Source: Vallitalea pronyensis (GTDB lineage: Bacteria > Bacillota > Clostridia > Lachnospirales > Vallitaleaceae). From it: a stretch of 64,000 nt of DNA. The notes beneath the pieces are model-generated. The model saw only the letters and a list, made by a program, of their open reading frames with translations, made no database searches and was not told where the DNA came from. Below, in pieces: positions 7,707 to 22,700 of this stretch. Every line of letters starts with the position of its first letter. Position 1 is the stretch's first letter. The position numbers and the translations under genes were made by a program. The DNA is taken from the NCBI RefSeq assembly GCF_018141445.1, contig NZ_CP058649.1:4111001-4175000 (forward strand), written 5' to 3'.

Positions 7707-10700
7707 TTAATTGTTTTCTTCAATATTTTCTTTCTTTTTTGATTTTGCCGCTGCTGCTTCAATATCTCCATTTGCCCAATGTTCTTTTGAAACATCCTCA
7801 AAGGAAGGTTCTTCCAAATCTAACATAGGTCTGGCAATAATTTTATTCATCATAATGACAATTTGTTCTCTAGCCGTATCCATGTTCGGTCTAAAGGTGT
7901 TATCACCAAAGCCTTTAACAACCCCAGCATTATACAGCTTGTTAATATACTTTTCTGCCCAATGCCCTTTAACATCAATAAATGTTGAATCACGATCATC
8001 CACAACAGCACCAACATATTCCCAATATGCGGAGAATACAACTGCAATTTCTGAACGCTTAATTGGTGCATTAGGTCTAAAGGTTCCATCACTATATCCC
8101 CTAAATAAGCCAATGTTAGTTACTGCTTGAATATATTGATAGCTCCAATGGTTAATGGTTACATCTGTATACTGGTTATTGCCCGCATGATCCGTATCTA
8201 ATTTTAATATCCTTGCAAACATAGCGGCTACTTCAGCTCTGGTAACAGCTTTTTTAGGTTTAAAAGAACCATCTGGAAATCCTTTAACATAAGGATCAAA
8301 GAATTCAACTGCACCAAGTGGTGTAATATCCTCCTCAATTATCATTTCTTCTTCTAATCCAATGTCATCATTTTCTTCGCCATCTGATGGACTGCCATTA
8401 CCGTTAGAAGGGGTTCCTCCTCCATCGTTTGAAGGATTACCACCGCCTCCATTTGATGGATTGCCACCGCCTCCATCTCCACCTTGGGAAGCATTAGCGG
8501 TAAAGACTACAACAGTTGATGGACTCGCATTTGTTATGATCGTGCTTTTATACCTTACTTTGACTGTTACATTGCCAGAGAACTTAGGAACAGGATTTGT
8601 ATTGTATACGATCCAGTTGCTGCCACCATCTGTTGAATACTCCATTGTATCATCTGCGCCTATCAAAATATTTGAACTATCATTACCTGTTACATATGGA
8701 GCAGAAGGTGTGTTCTTTGTGAACACTACTTCCGTAATCGGTCCTGCATTAATTGTTGGTGTTTCTTGATATCTCACATAAACGGTTACACTACCTAGGA
8801 ATGTTGGTACATTATTATCATCGTATGCTGTCCAAGTAGTACCACCATTGGTTGAGTATTCCATTGTTTCATCCGCACCATTTAAGAGATTACCATTATC
8901 ATCCCCAGTTACAGAAGGTGCTTTATTTAAGTTTACATTTTTCATGCTTACTAATTCACCAATATTAGCGGTTACTGTAATGCTTCCATGAGGTGCATCA
9001 TTGGTTATGGTTACCATTCCATTGCCATCAATACTTACACCGCTTACTTCTTCTTGAAATGACCACTTAACTGTATCTGCTGTCATGATGTTTCCGTATT
9101 GGTCTTTTACTTCTGTTGTGTAAGTTACAGTTGTAGGATTATTTATTTCTGTTGGTACGGTTGTTTCGTCTAATCCGTTTACTGTTATGCTTGTTGCGAC
9201 AGCTGGTGCTTTTTTAAGATTGACTAGCTTACTATCTGTAATACTTCCGCTTGTTGCTATGATTGTGAATTGTGTTCCTGGTGCTTTGTTTGTTACAGTT
9301 ACTTGTCCAGTGGCATCTATACTAACACCCTCTACAGATTCTTTCAGTGACCATGTTGCTTTTTGTCCTATCATGATATTTCCGTATTGATCTTTTACTT
9401 CTGCTGTGTAAGTAACAGTTGTAGGACTACTTAATTCTGTTGGTACAGTTATTTCATCTAATCCATCTACTGTCACGCTTGTTACAATTGCTGATGCTTT
9501 TTTAAGACTAACTAACTTACTATAAGTAACACTTCCACTTGTTGCTATAACTGTGAATTCTGTCCCTGGCGCTTTATTTGTTAGCGTTACTTGTCCATTG
9601 GTATCTATGCTGACGCCTTCTACAGCTTCTTTTAATGACCATGTTACTTCTTCTGTCATTATATTTCCGTACTGGTCTTTCATTTCTGCTGTATATGTTG
9701 AAGTTGTTGGACTATCTACTTCTATTGGTACGGTTATTTCAGCTAATCCATTTACTACAACACTTGTTATTATAGCTGGTGCTTTATTAAGATTAACTGA
9801 CTTACTTCCTGTTTTACTTCCGCTTGTTGCTATAATTGTGAATTCTGTTCCTGGCGCTTTATTTGTTACCGTTACTTGTCCATTGGCATCAATACTGACA
9901 CCTTCTACAGCTTCTTTTAATGACCATGTTACTTCTTCTATCATTATATTTCCGTACTGGTCTTTTATTATTGCTGTGTAAGTAACATTTGAAGGACTAT
10001 CTATTTCTGTTGGTACAGTTATCTCATCTAAACCATTTACTGTCACGCTTGCAACCATAGCTGTTGCTTTTTTAAGATTAACTACCTTACTATCTGTAAC
10101 ACTTCCACTTGTTGCTATGACTGTTAATTCCGTTCCTGGTGCTTTATTTGTTAGCGTTACTTTTCCAGTGTTATCTATGCTGACGCCTTCTACAACTTTT
10201 TGTAATGACCAGTTTATTTCTTCACCTGTAATGATGTTTCCGTACTGGTCTTTAATCACTGCTACGTAAGTCACATTTGTAGGACTGCCTACTTCTGTTG
10301 GTACAGTTATTTCATCTAAACCGTTTATTGTTACACTTGAAACCATAGCTGGTGCTTTATTAAGACTAACTAGCTTACTATCTGTAACGCTTCCACTTGT
10401 TGCTATAATTGTAAAATCTGTATCTGGTGCTTTGTTTGTTACAGTTACTTGCCCATTGGCATCAATACTGACACCTTCTACTGCTTTTTGTAATGACCAG
10501 TTTACTTCTTCACCTGTCATGATGTTTCCGTATTGATCTTTTACTTCTGCGGTATATGTTGAAGTTGTTGGACTATCTACTTCTATTGGTACGGTTACTT
10601 CAGCTAATCCATTTACTACAACACTTGTTACGATAGCTGGTGCTTTTTTAAGATTGACTAGCTTACTATCTGTAACACTTCCGCTTGTTGCTATGATTGT

Positions 10701-13700
10701 GAATTCTGTTCCTGGGGCTTTATTCGTTATAGTTGCTTGTCCATTTGCATCTATACTGGCGCCTTCTACAGCTTCTTTTAATGACCATGTTACTTCTTCT
10801 GTCATGATATTTCCGTATTGGTCTTTTATTTCTGCTGTGTAAGTTATATTTGTAGGGCTACTTAATTCTGTTGGTACAGTTATTTCATCTAATCCGTTTA
10901 CAATCACACTTGTTACAATTGCTGATGCTTTTTTAAGATTAACTAACTTACTATCTGTAACGCTTCCACTTGTTGCTATAACTGTGAATTCTGTCCCTGG
11001 CGCTTTATTTGTTACAGATACTTTTCCAGTTGCATCTATGCTGATGCCTTCTACTGCTTCTTTTAATGACCATGTTACTTCTTCACCTGTCATGATGTTT
11101 CCGTATTGATCTTTTACTTCTGTGATATATGTTGAAGTTGTTGGACTATCTACTTCTGTTGGTACGGTTATTTCAGCTAATCCATTTACTACAACACTTG
11201 TTACGATAGATGATGCTTTATTAAGATTAACTAGCTTACTATCTGTAACGCTTCCACTTGTTGCTATAACTGAGAATTCCGTTCCTGGTGCTTCATTTGT
11301 TAGCGTTACTTTTCCATTGGCATCTATACTGATGCCTTCTACTGCTTCTTTTAATGACCAGTTTATTTCTTCACCTGTCATGATATTTCCGTACTGGTCT
11401 TTAATCACTGCTACGTAAGTCACATTTGTAGGACTATTTAATTCTCTTGGTACAGTTATTTCATCTAAACCGTTTATTGTTACGCTTGTTACGATAGCTG
11501 ATGCTTTATTAAGATTAACTAGCTTACTATGTGTAACGCTTCCACTTTTTGCTATGACTGTGAATTCTGTTCCTAGTGCTTTATTCGTTACAGATACTTG
11601 TCCATTGGCATCTATACTGACACCTTCTACAGCTTCTTTTAATGACCAAGTTATTTCTTCACCTGTCATGATGTTTCCGTACTGGTCTTTAATCACTGCT
11701 ACGTAAGTCACATTTGTAGGACTATCTATTTCTGTTGGTACAGTTATTTCATCTAAACCATTTATTGTTACACTTGCAACCATAGCTGGTGCTTTTTTAA
11801 GATTAACTACTTTACTTCCTGTTTCACTTCCACTTGTAGCTATAATTATTAATTCTGTCCCTGGTGCTTTATTCGTTACAGTTACTTGTCCATTGGCATC
11901 TATACTGACGCCTTCTATAGCTTCTTTTAATGACCATGTTACTTCTTCTGTTATGATATCTCCGTATTGGTCTTTTATTATTGCTGTGTAAGTAACATTT
12001 GAAGGACTGCCTACTTCTGTTGGTACAGTTATCTCATCTAAACCATTTACTGTCACGCTTGCAACCATAGCTGTTGCTTTATTAAGATTAACTAACTTAC
12101 TATCTGTAACACTTCCACTTGTTGCTATGACTGTGAATTCTGTTCCAGATGCTTTATTCGTTACAGATACTTCCCCATTAGCATCTATACTGACACCTTC
12201 CACTGTTTCTTGTAATGACCATGTTACTTCTTCACCTGTCATGATATTCCCGTATTGATCCTTTATTTCTGCTACGTAAGTCACATTTGTTGGACTATCT
12301 ATTTCTGTAGGCACAGTTATTTCATCTAATCCATCTACTGTCACGCTTGTTATTATAGATGATGCTCTTTTTAGATTGACTACTATGCTTCCTGTTTCAC
12401 TTCCACTTGTAGCTATAATTGTGAATTCTGTTCCTGGCGCTTTATTTGTTACAGTTACTTTTCCAGTGGCATCTACACTTATACCCTCTATAGCTTCTTG
12501 AAGGGACCATTCCACATCTTGGTTTGTCATAATGTTTCCATACTGGTCTTTTGCTATTGCTGTGTAAGTAACATTTGAAGGACTGGCTACTTCTGTTGGT
12601 ACAGTTATCTCATCCAAACCATTTACTGTTACGCTTGTTACAATAGCTGGTGCTTTTTTAAGACTAACTAACTTACTATCTGTAACGCTTCTACTTGTTG
12701 CTATAATTGTGAATTCTGTTCCTGGTGCTTTATTTGTTACAGTTACTTTTCCAGTTTCATCTATGCTGATGCCTTCTACTGCTTCTTTTAATGACCATGT
12801 TACTTCTTCTGTCATTATATTTCCGTACTGGTTTTTTATTTCAGCTGTATATATTGAAGTTGTTGGACTATCTACTTCTATTGGTACGGTTATTTCATCT
12901 AATCCGTTTACTACAACACTTGTTACGATAGATGATGCTTTATTAAGATTAACTAGCTTACTATCTGTAACGCTTCCACTTGTTGCTATGACTGTAAATT
13001 CTGTTCCTGGGGCCTTATTAGTTACAGTTACTTTTCCATTGGCATCTATACTGACACCCTCTACAGCTTCTTTTAATGACCATGTTGCTTCTTCTGTCAT
13101 TATATTTCCGTACTGGTCTTTTATTTCTGCTGTGTAAGTTGAAGTTGTTGGACTATCTACTTCTATTGGTACGGTTATTTCAGCTAATCCATTTATTACA
13201 ACACTCGTTATTATAGCTGGTGCTTTATTAAGATTAACTGACTTACTTCCTGTTTTACTTCCGCTTGTTGCTATGACTGTAAAATCTGTTCCTGGTGCTT
13301 TATTCGTTACAGTTACTTGTCCTTTGGCATCTATACTGACACCTTCCACAGCTTCTTTTAATGACCATATTACTTCTTCTGTCATTATATTTCCATATTG
13401 ATTTTTTATTTCTGCTGTATATGTTGAAATTGTTGGACTATCTACTTCTGTTGGTACGGTTATTTCAGCTAATCCATTTACTGCTATGCTTGTTACTACA
13501 GCTGGTGCTCTTTTTAGATTGACTACCTTGCTTCCTGTTTCACTTCCGCTTGTTGCTATGATTGTGAAATCTGTATCTGGTGCTTTGTTTGTTACAGTTA
13601 CTTGCCCATTGGCATCAATACTGACACCTTCTACAGCTTCTTTTAATGACCATGTTAGTTCTTCTAACATGATATTTCCGTACTGGTCTTTTATTATTGC

Positions 13701-16700
13701 TGTGTAAGTAACATTTGAAGGACTATTTATTTCTGTTGGTACAGTTATCTCATCTAAACCATTTACTGTCACGCTTGCAACCATAGCTGTTGCTTTATTA
13801 AGATTAACTACCTTACTATCTGTAACACTTCCACTTGTTGCTATGACTGTGAATTCTGTTCCTGGGGCCTTATTTGTTACAGTTACTTTTTTTCCAGTGT
13901 CTTCTATACTGACACCTTCTACAGCTTCTTTTAATGACCATGTTACTTCTTGGTTTATCATGATGTTTCCGTATTGGTCTTTTACTTCTGCGGTATATGT
14001 TGAAGTTGTTGGACTATCTACTTCTTTTGGTACAGTTATCTCATCTAAACCATTTATTGTCACGCTTGTTAAGATAGCTGGTGCTTTTTTAAGGTTGACT
14101 GATTTACTTCCTGTTTTATTTCCGTTTGTTGCTATAATTGTGAATTGTGTTTTTGGCGCTTTATTTGTTACAGTTACTTCTCCATTGTTATCTATACTAA
14201 CACCTTCCACAGCTTCTTTCAGTGACCAATTTACTTCTTGTCCTGTCATGATACTTCCGTATTGATCTTTTACTTCTACTGCGTAAGCTATACTTTTAGG
14301 ACTATCGTTTTCTGTTGGCACAGTTATTTCATCTAATCCATTTACTGTTATGCTTGTTGCTATAGCTGGTGCTTTATTAAGATTAACTGACTTACTTCCT
14401 GTTTTACTTCCGCTTGTTGCTATGACTGTAAAATCTGTTCCTGGTGCTTTATTCGTTATAGATACTTGTCCATTAACATCTATACTGACGCCTTCTACAG
14501 CTTCTTTTAATGACCATATTACTTCTTCTGTCATTATATTTCCATACTGGTCTCTTATTATTGCTGTGTAAGTAACTTTTGAAGGACTGCCTACTTCTGT
14601 TGGTACAGTTATCTCATCCAAACCATTTACTGTCACATTTGCAACCATAGCTGGGGCTTTTTTAAGTTGGACAAGTTTACTTCCTGTTTTACTTCCACTT
14701 GTTGCTATGACTGTGAATTCTGTTCCTGGCGCTTTATTCGTTATAGATACTTGTCCATTAGCATCTATAGTGACGCCTTCTATAGCTTCTTTTAATGACC
14801 ATGTTACTTCTTCTGTCATGATACTTCCATACTGGTCTTTTATTTCTGCTGTATATGTTGAAGTTGTTGGACTATCTATTTCTATTGGTACGGTTATTTC
14901 AGCTAATCCATTCACTGCTATGCTTGTTACAATAGCTGATACTCTTTTTAAATTGACTACCTTGCTTCCTGTTTCACTTTCGCTTGTAGCTATGACTGTG
15001 AATTCTTTTCCTGGGGCTTTATTTGTTACAGTTATCTGTCCATATGCATCTATACTGACACCTTCCACAGCTTTTTTTAATGACCATGTTACTTCTTCTA
15101 ATATGATATCTCCGTATTGGTCCTTTATTTCTGCTGTAAAAGTTATACTTTTAGGACTATTTAATTCTGTTGGCACGGTTATTTCATCTAATCCGTTTAC
15201 TACAACACTTGTTACGATAGATGATGCTTTATTAAGATTAACTACCTTACTATCTGTAATGCTTCCACTTGTTGCTATGACTGTAAATTCTGTTCCTAGG
15301 GCTTTATTTGTTACAGTTACTTTTCCAGTGTCATCTGCACTTACACCCTCTATAGCTTCTTGAAGGGACCATTCCACATCTTGGTTTGTTATGATGTTTC
15401 CATACTGGTCCTTTATTATTGCTGTGTATGTAACTTTTGAAGGACTGCCTACTTCTGTTGGTATAGTTATCTCATCCAGACCATTTACTGTTACGCTTGT
15501 TACGATAGCTGATGCTTTTTTAAGATTAACTGCCTTACTTCCTGTTTTACTTCCGCTTGTTGCTATGACTATGAATTCTGTTCCTGGTGCTTTGTTTGTT
15601 ACAGTTATCTGTCCATATGCATCTATACCGACACCTTCTACAGCTTTTTGTAATGACCAATTTACTTCTTGCCCTGTCATGATGTTTCCATACTGGTCTT
15701 TTATTATTGCTGTGTAAGTAACATTTGAAGGACTGCCTACTTCTGTTGGTACAGTTATCTTATCCAAACCATTTACTGTTACGCTTGTTACGATAGCTGG
15801 TGCTTTATTAAGATTAACTAGCTTACTATCTGTAACACTTCCACTTGTTGCTCTGACTGTAAATTCTGTTCCTGGGGCCTTATTCGTTACAGATACTTTT
15901 CCATTGGCATCTATACTGACGCCTTCTACAGCTTCTTTTAATGACCATGTTACTTCTTCTGTCATGATATTTCCGTACTGGTCTTTTATTATTGCTGTGT
16001 AAGTCACATTTGTAGGACTATTTAATTGTGTTGGTACGGTTATTTCATCTAATCCGTTTACTACAACACTTGTTACGATTGCTGGTGCTTTTTTAAGATT
16101 AACTACTTTACTTCCTGTTTCACTTCCACTTGTAGCTATAATTGTGAATTCTGCCCCTGGCGCTTTATTTGTTACAGTTACTTTTCCAGTGTCATCTACA
16201 TTTACACCCTCTATAGCTTCTTGAAGGGACCATTTCACATCTTGGTTTGTCATGATGTTTCCATATTGGTCTTTTATTTCTGCTGTATATGTTGAAGTTG
16301 TTGGACTTTCTAATTCTATTGGTACGGTTACTTCATCTAATCCGTTTACTACAACACTTGTTATTATAGCTGGGGCTTTATTAAGATTAACTGACTTACT
16401 TCCTGTTTTACTTCCGCTTGTTGCTATGATTGTGAATTGTGTTCCTGGCACTTTATTTGTTATCGTTACTTGTCCAGTGGCATCTATACTGACGCCTTCT
16501 ACAGCTTCTATTAATGACCATGTTACTTCTTCTGTCATAATGTCTCCGTATTGGTCCTTTATTTCTGCTGTGTAAGTTATATTTGTAGGACTACTTAATT
16601 CTGTTGGTACGGTTATTTCATCTAATCCGTTTACTACAACACTTGTTATTATAGCTGGGGCTTTATTAACATTAACTGACTTACTTCCTGTTTTACTTCC

Positions 16701-19700
16701 GCTTGTTGCTATGACTGTGAATTGTGTTCCTGGCACTTTATTTGTTACCGTTACTTGTCCAGTGGCATCTATACTGACGCCTTCTACAGCTTCTTTTAAT
16801 GACCATGTTACTTCTTCTGTCATGATATTTCCGTACTGGTCTTTTATTATTGCTGTGTAAGCCACATTTGTAGGACTATTTAATTCTGTTGGTACGGTTA
16901 TTTCATCTAATCCGTTTACTACAACACTTGTTACGATAGCTGGTGCTTTTTTAAGATTAACTACTTTACTTCCTGTTTCACTTCCACTTGTAGCTATAAT
17001 TGTGAATTCTGTCCCTAGCGCTTTATTTGTTACAGTTACTTTTCCAGTGGCATCTACATTTACACCCTCTATAGCTTCTTGAAGGGACCATTCCACATCT
17101 TGGTTTGTCATGATGTTTCCATATTGATCTTTTATTTCTGTTGTATATGTTGAAGTTGTTGGACTATCTAATTCTGTTGGTACGTTTATTTCAGCTAATC
17201 CATTTACTACAACACTTGTTACGATAGCTGATGCTTTATTAAGACTAACTAACTTACTATCTGTAACACTTCCACCTGTTGCTATGACCGTGAATTCTGT
17301 TCCTGGTGCTTTATTTGTTACAGTTACTTTTCCAGTGTCATCTACACTTACACCCTCATTAGCTTCTTGAAGGGACCATTCTACATCTTGGTTTGCCATG
17401 ATGTTTCCATATTGGTCTTTTACTTCTGCGGTATATGTTGAAGTTGTTGGACTATTTACTTCTATTGGTACGGTTACTTCATCTAATCCATTTACTACAA
17501 CACTTGTTACGATAGCTGGTGCTTTTTTAAGATTAACTAACTTACTATCTGTAACGCTTCCACTTGTTGCTATAACTGTGAATTCTGTTCCTGGGGCTTT
17601 ATTTGTTACAGATACTTTTCCAGTTTCATCTATGCTGATGCCTTCTATAGCTTCTTTTAATGACCATGTTGCTTCTTCTGTCATTATATTTCCGTACTGG
17701 TCTTTCATTTCTGCTGTGTAAGTTATACTTATTGGACTATTTAATTCGGTTGGTACAGTTATCTCATCTAAACCATTTACTGTCACACTTGCAACCATAG
17801 CTGGTGCTTTTTTAAGATTAACTGCCTTACTTCCTGTTTTACTTCCGTTTGTTGCTATGACTGTGAATTCTGTTCCTGACGCTTTATTCGTTATAGATAC
17901 TTGTCCATTAGCATCTATGCTCACGCCTTCTACAGCTTCTTTTAATGACCATGTTACTTCTTCTGTCATGATGTCTCCGTACTGGTCTTTTATTACTGCT
18001 GTGTAAGTCACATTTGTAGGACTATCTATTTCTGTTGGTACAGTTATCTCATCTAAACCATTTACTGTCACACTTGTTGTGATAGCTGTTGCTTTATTAA
18101 GATTAACTACCTTACTATCTGTAACACTTCCACTTGTTGCTATGACTGAGAATTCTGTTCCTGGGGCCTTATTTGTTACAGTTATTTTTCCAGTGTCTTC
18201 TATACTGACACCCTCTAATGCTTCTTTAATGGACCATTCTACTTCTTCACCTATCATGATGTTTCCGTATTGGTCTTTTACTTCTGCGGTATATGTTGAA
18301 GTTGTTGCACTATCTACTTCTGCTGGTACAGTTATCTCATCTAAACCATTTATTGTTACGCTTGTTACGATAGATGATGCTTTATTAAGACTAACTAACT
18401 TACTATCTGTAACACTTCCACTTGTTGCTATGATTGTAAATTGTGTTCCTGGTGCCTTATTCGTTACAGTTACTTGTCCATTGGCATCTATACTGACACC
18501 TTCCACAGCTTTTTGTAATGACCAATTTACTTCTTGCCCTGTCATGATGTTTCCATATTGATCTTTTATTTCTGCTGTATATGTTGAAGTTGTTGGACTA
18601 TCTACTTCTGTTGGTACGGTTATTTCATCTAATCCATTTACTATCACGCTTGTCACAATAGCTGATGCTTTATTAAGATTAACTACCTTACTCCCTGTAA
18701 CACTTCCACTTGTTGCTATAATTGTGAAATCTATTGCTAGCGCCTTATTTGTTACAGTTACTTTTCCATTGGCATCTATACTGATACCTTCTATAGCTTC
18801 TTGAAGGGACCATTCCACATCTTGGTTGGTCATGATGTTTCCATATTGGTCTTTTACAACAGCAATATAAGTTTCATTTATTGGGCTGTTTGCCTGTGTT
18901 GGTACATCTATTTCTGATTTTCCATTAATTGTTATAGTTTTTGGTACGGAGTCATAATAACCACCTTGTGCAGCACCATAAACAATGTTGCTGATATTTA
19001 CAGTTTGCTCATCATATAATCTTCCATTTGATACATTTACTTTTGCTATGTTTTTGCCATATGCAACAAATAATGTGTTGTTAGCAACAGCAACACCATA
19101 GAGATTTGATATGCTATATGTACCAATTATGGTGGTTGCATAATCATCACTGAAATCAATTTTAATTAAATTGGTCTTACTGCCATTAGCAGCTAAATAA
19201 TACATATCACCATTATAAGCGACTAAATCACCATTAGAGTTATAACCTAAATATTTTAGATAATGAAAGGTTTTATCTGTGGGATGATAAGCCATTAGCC
19301 ATAAGTTATTGACATAATAGAATAGGCCATTATTATACGTTAATGCATTAACTGTATTAGAACCTAAGTTGGCAACTTCTTCTGGCTGTGTTTGAATGTT
19401 CTTAAAAAGCTTTTTATTGTTTATTCCAAAAAGAGTATCTTCACTATTAGCAATGTCTAAATAAACCTTATTGGTATATGTGACATCTTCTGTCAAAGCA
19501 TCTTTGGGGTAATACTTTACAAGGTCTCCATCTTTAGCATTTAAATAGAAATAATCATAATCATATGGTCCAACTAAATCAACTGAGACCTTATTCGTAA
19601 ATTGTGATTTTACTGGATTACCTTGAAGGGTTACACCTGTTTTAGCAATGGGTGTCACTTCAAACTTAATGTTATACCCTAATAACCTATTAGGTATAAC

Positions 19701-22700
19701 AAACGTTTTATGATATGCACCTTCTATAAGCTCATAGGATTGATTTTTCCCTGTATTGGCGTACCATTGAAAGATAGAGTTCCCTTCTTCGTCACCTTCT
19801 GCATCATGGTATGTATAGACACCTGTTAATGTCTCACCAACTTTTGCAATACCATTAATGATTACATCCTTAGCTACTGGTGCATTGCTTATTACTTTAT
19901 TAATCCCTTGAGCAGCACCGTGCACTTGTTTCATATATTGCATTAATTGTGATGTTATAGAAAGCTTATTCCCTTGTGGGTCGTATACGTCAACATAACT
20001 TTTCCCTTTATCAAGGAATGCAACAAATAAGTTGTTATCAATAACAGCTATACCATAGGGTTTTCCCGATAGTTTTCCGAGATTGGTTACCTGTTTTTCA
20101 CTTATATCAACCTTAATTAAAAAGGCTTTATTACTTTTATAACCAGTGTAGTACAGTGTATTTTTATCTAAAAAAACAAGATCACCTTTTGCTTTATAAC
20201 CTGTGTCTATTATGGTTAATATGTCATTATTCTGCATATCATACTTCTTAATAATACCATCATGCTGTTTAGCAAAATATAGATTCCCATCAACATCAGC
20301 TGTTAATGCATTGACACCATTCTCTAAATACCTATCAAATGTTGCATCTATATCGATATCTTTATATAGGCTACCTCCCTGGGTAATACCTACAAGGGTA
20401 CCGTCTGGTAGAGTTGCTATATCTCTGTAATTACCTATAAACTCTGCAACGACAACCGACTTGTCAGAAGATCTAAATGGATAATATTTAACTAGCGTTC
20501 CTCTGTTATCATTAGCATAAAAGAATTTATTAGGATCGCCAGTTAGACCATCTGTAACTGTTAATGTGCATACATCTTGGTGATTTCCATCTTCTGATGT
20601 AGCTGTGATGTTGGCCGTTCCAATGCTCAATGCTGTAACAAGACCATTAGCATTAACTATAGCTACTGCTTCATTATCTGAAGACCATGTTACATGCTTA
20701 TTCGTCGCATCTGAGGGTATAATTGTAGCTACTAATTGAACTGTTTGACTTTCATTGATGTTTAAGACTTGTGATTTAGGTTCAACATCTATGTCGCTTA
20801 CAGGTACCTTTTTATTGTCGGATAAGTCTTTTGTTGTCGGATATAAGTAACTACTAGGGACCTCTTCTGTGATTCCATTATTATATTTCATCCTTAATTC
20901 AAAGGCAGCTTGGTCTTTTTTATTATCAAAGTAATCCATATATATAGGATATATTTTACCTTCTTCCATAAAAAGTTGACCATGATTATTGACTTCCCTT
21001 GGTGCCTGATAACGCCAAGAGTCTGCAAAAACCACATCCTGATTATTCACTGTAACTTGACCATAAACACCATCATCCACATAGGCAATTAAATGATAAT
21101 AACCTGTTTTTTCTGGTACAAAATATCCCCACATATTAATTGCATTATGAAATGCATCATGTGTATGGCTTCCATTTGACTTTTGATAAAAGTATAATGA
21201 GCCTTTGTCTGTCTCTGCATATTTTTTTGATTGTCTAGGTTTTTGATATTTGTAACCATCGTAGTTTTCTGCACCAAACATTTTGTGTCTTTCGTCTGAA
21301 TCAAGTGCTGGGTCAGAACTTGGGTTACCGTTTGATATCTCCGAGATTTCATAATGCTTCACATTCAAGTAACCTCTTTTATGACTAATAATGTCATCAA
21401 ATACTTGCTTATCACCACTAAAATTCTCTTGATAATTATACTTAAATTTCAGTTCTGTTATGTCACTTGCAGGATTGTTGTTAGAACTTTTAAAACGTAT
21501 ATTAACCGTTACATCTCCATGAAATGTAGGAGGATTACTTGGTTCAAATGTTGACCAATTGTTGCCTTTATCTGTTGTATATTCCATGTTTGTCTTCGTT
21601 GAATCATTTCCCACAATCACATCATGTTTATCATCAGCCATTACATCAGGCGGCGTAGATGTCACAGGGGTTTCATTAAGTTTAATCCATTTTTGTCCAT
21701 TGAAGTTATGTATTAGCATCCAGCCATTACCATGTTCATAATAATAGTAGGATACTGCATTAATATTTGGATTATGATTATCATTATTGGTTAAGATTCC
21801 TGAAGAAATTGCATCGTATTTATGATCATAGTATTTTCTGCCATATTCTAATTCAATATGTCCTTGGGTTGGCATAAAAGCATCATAAGAAACGGACAAA
21901 TCATCTATATTAACCCAAACGCTACCTAAATGCTGTTGAATGAGATAGAAAGACCCATCCCTTTTTGAATAGTATAGCATCTTGTCTTTGGGAACCATAC
22001 CACGCTCTTCCAATTGACCTTGTGGTGTCTTATCTAAACGACGATCATCTGTATTCACATAGCAAATCAGATTTTTATCCGTTTTTAAACCTCCTTGGTT
22101 CAAGAGCCACTCGGTATTAATCCAGAATAATTGATTACCGCTTTTTATTTGATACCAGCTGTCAACTGTATCATAATAGTCATAGTCACCTGGCTTTATT
22201 TCACCTCTATTATCATATTGGTTAGCGCCTTGATGTTGATATTTTTTTAATGTGGTGACTACTTTTATTGTACCCAGGCTTTGTATAGCTTGAAGTACCT
22301 TAGGTTGTTTCTCACCATCCTCAATATCTTCCTCGTTATTTATTTCTTCTTGGAGATTTTCTAGGTCGTTATCATGTAAAGTTTCTTCTTCATTACTTTC
22401 TTGGGTCTCATCCGTATTTTCTTGAACTGTATCATTTAGGTTTTCTTGCTCTTCGTTACTTTCATCAGCCTCATCACCTAGGTTTTCTTCATCTCCATTG
22501 ATTTCATTAATCTCATCACTTAGATTTTCTTCCTCTTCACTGTCTTCATCAGTCTCGTCACCTAGATTTTCTTCCTCTTCATTATGTTCTTGGATTTCAT
22601 TGCTGCTATCCTCTTCCTCGTTACTCTTATTTGATTCACTGTCTAACCCATCATTATCATCTTCTTCATGAAGTAGCTTAGTATTATCCTCATTATTAGC

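Noticed and set aside
7850..8113. Alternative-frame ORF on the minus strand inside the SLH region
   Set aside because: It lies fully within the SLH coding frame, has no RBS, and no recognisable product.
8362..18561. Many + strand ORFs of 60-220 codons across the giant gene, with recurring peptides such as PFTTTLV and PYWSF
   Set aside because: They are antisense shadows of the in-frame Ig repeats on the opposite strand, repeat with the same period and lack ribosome-binding sites.
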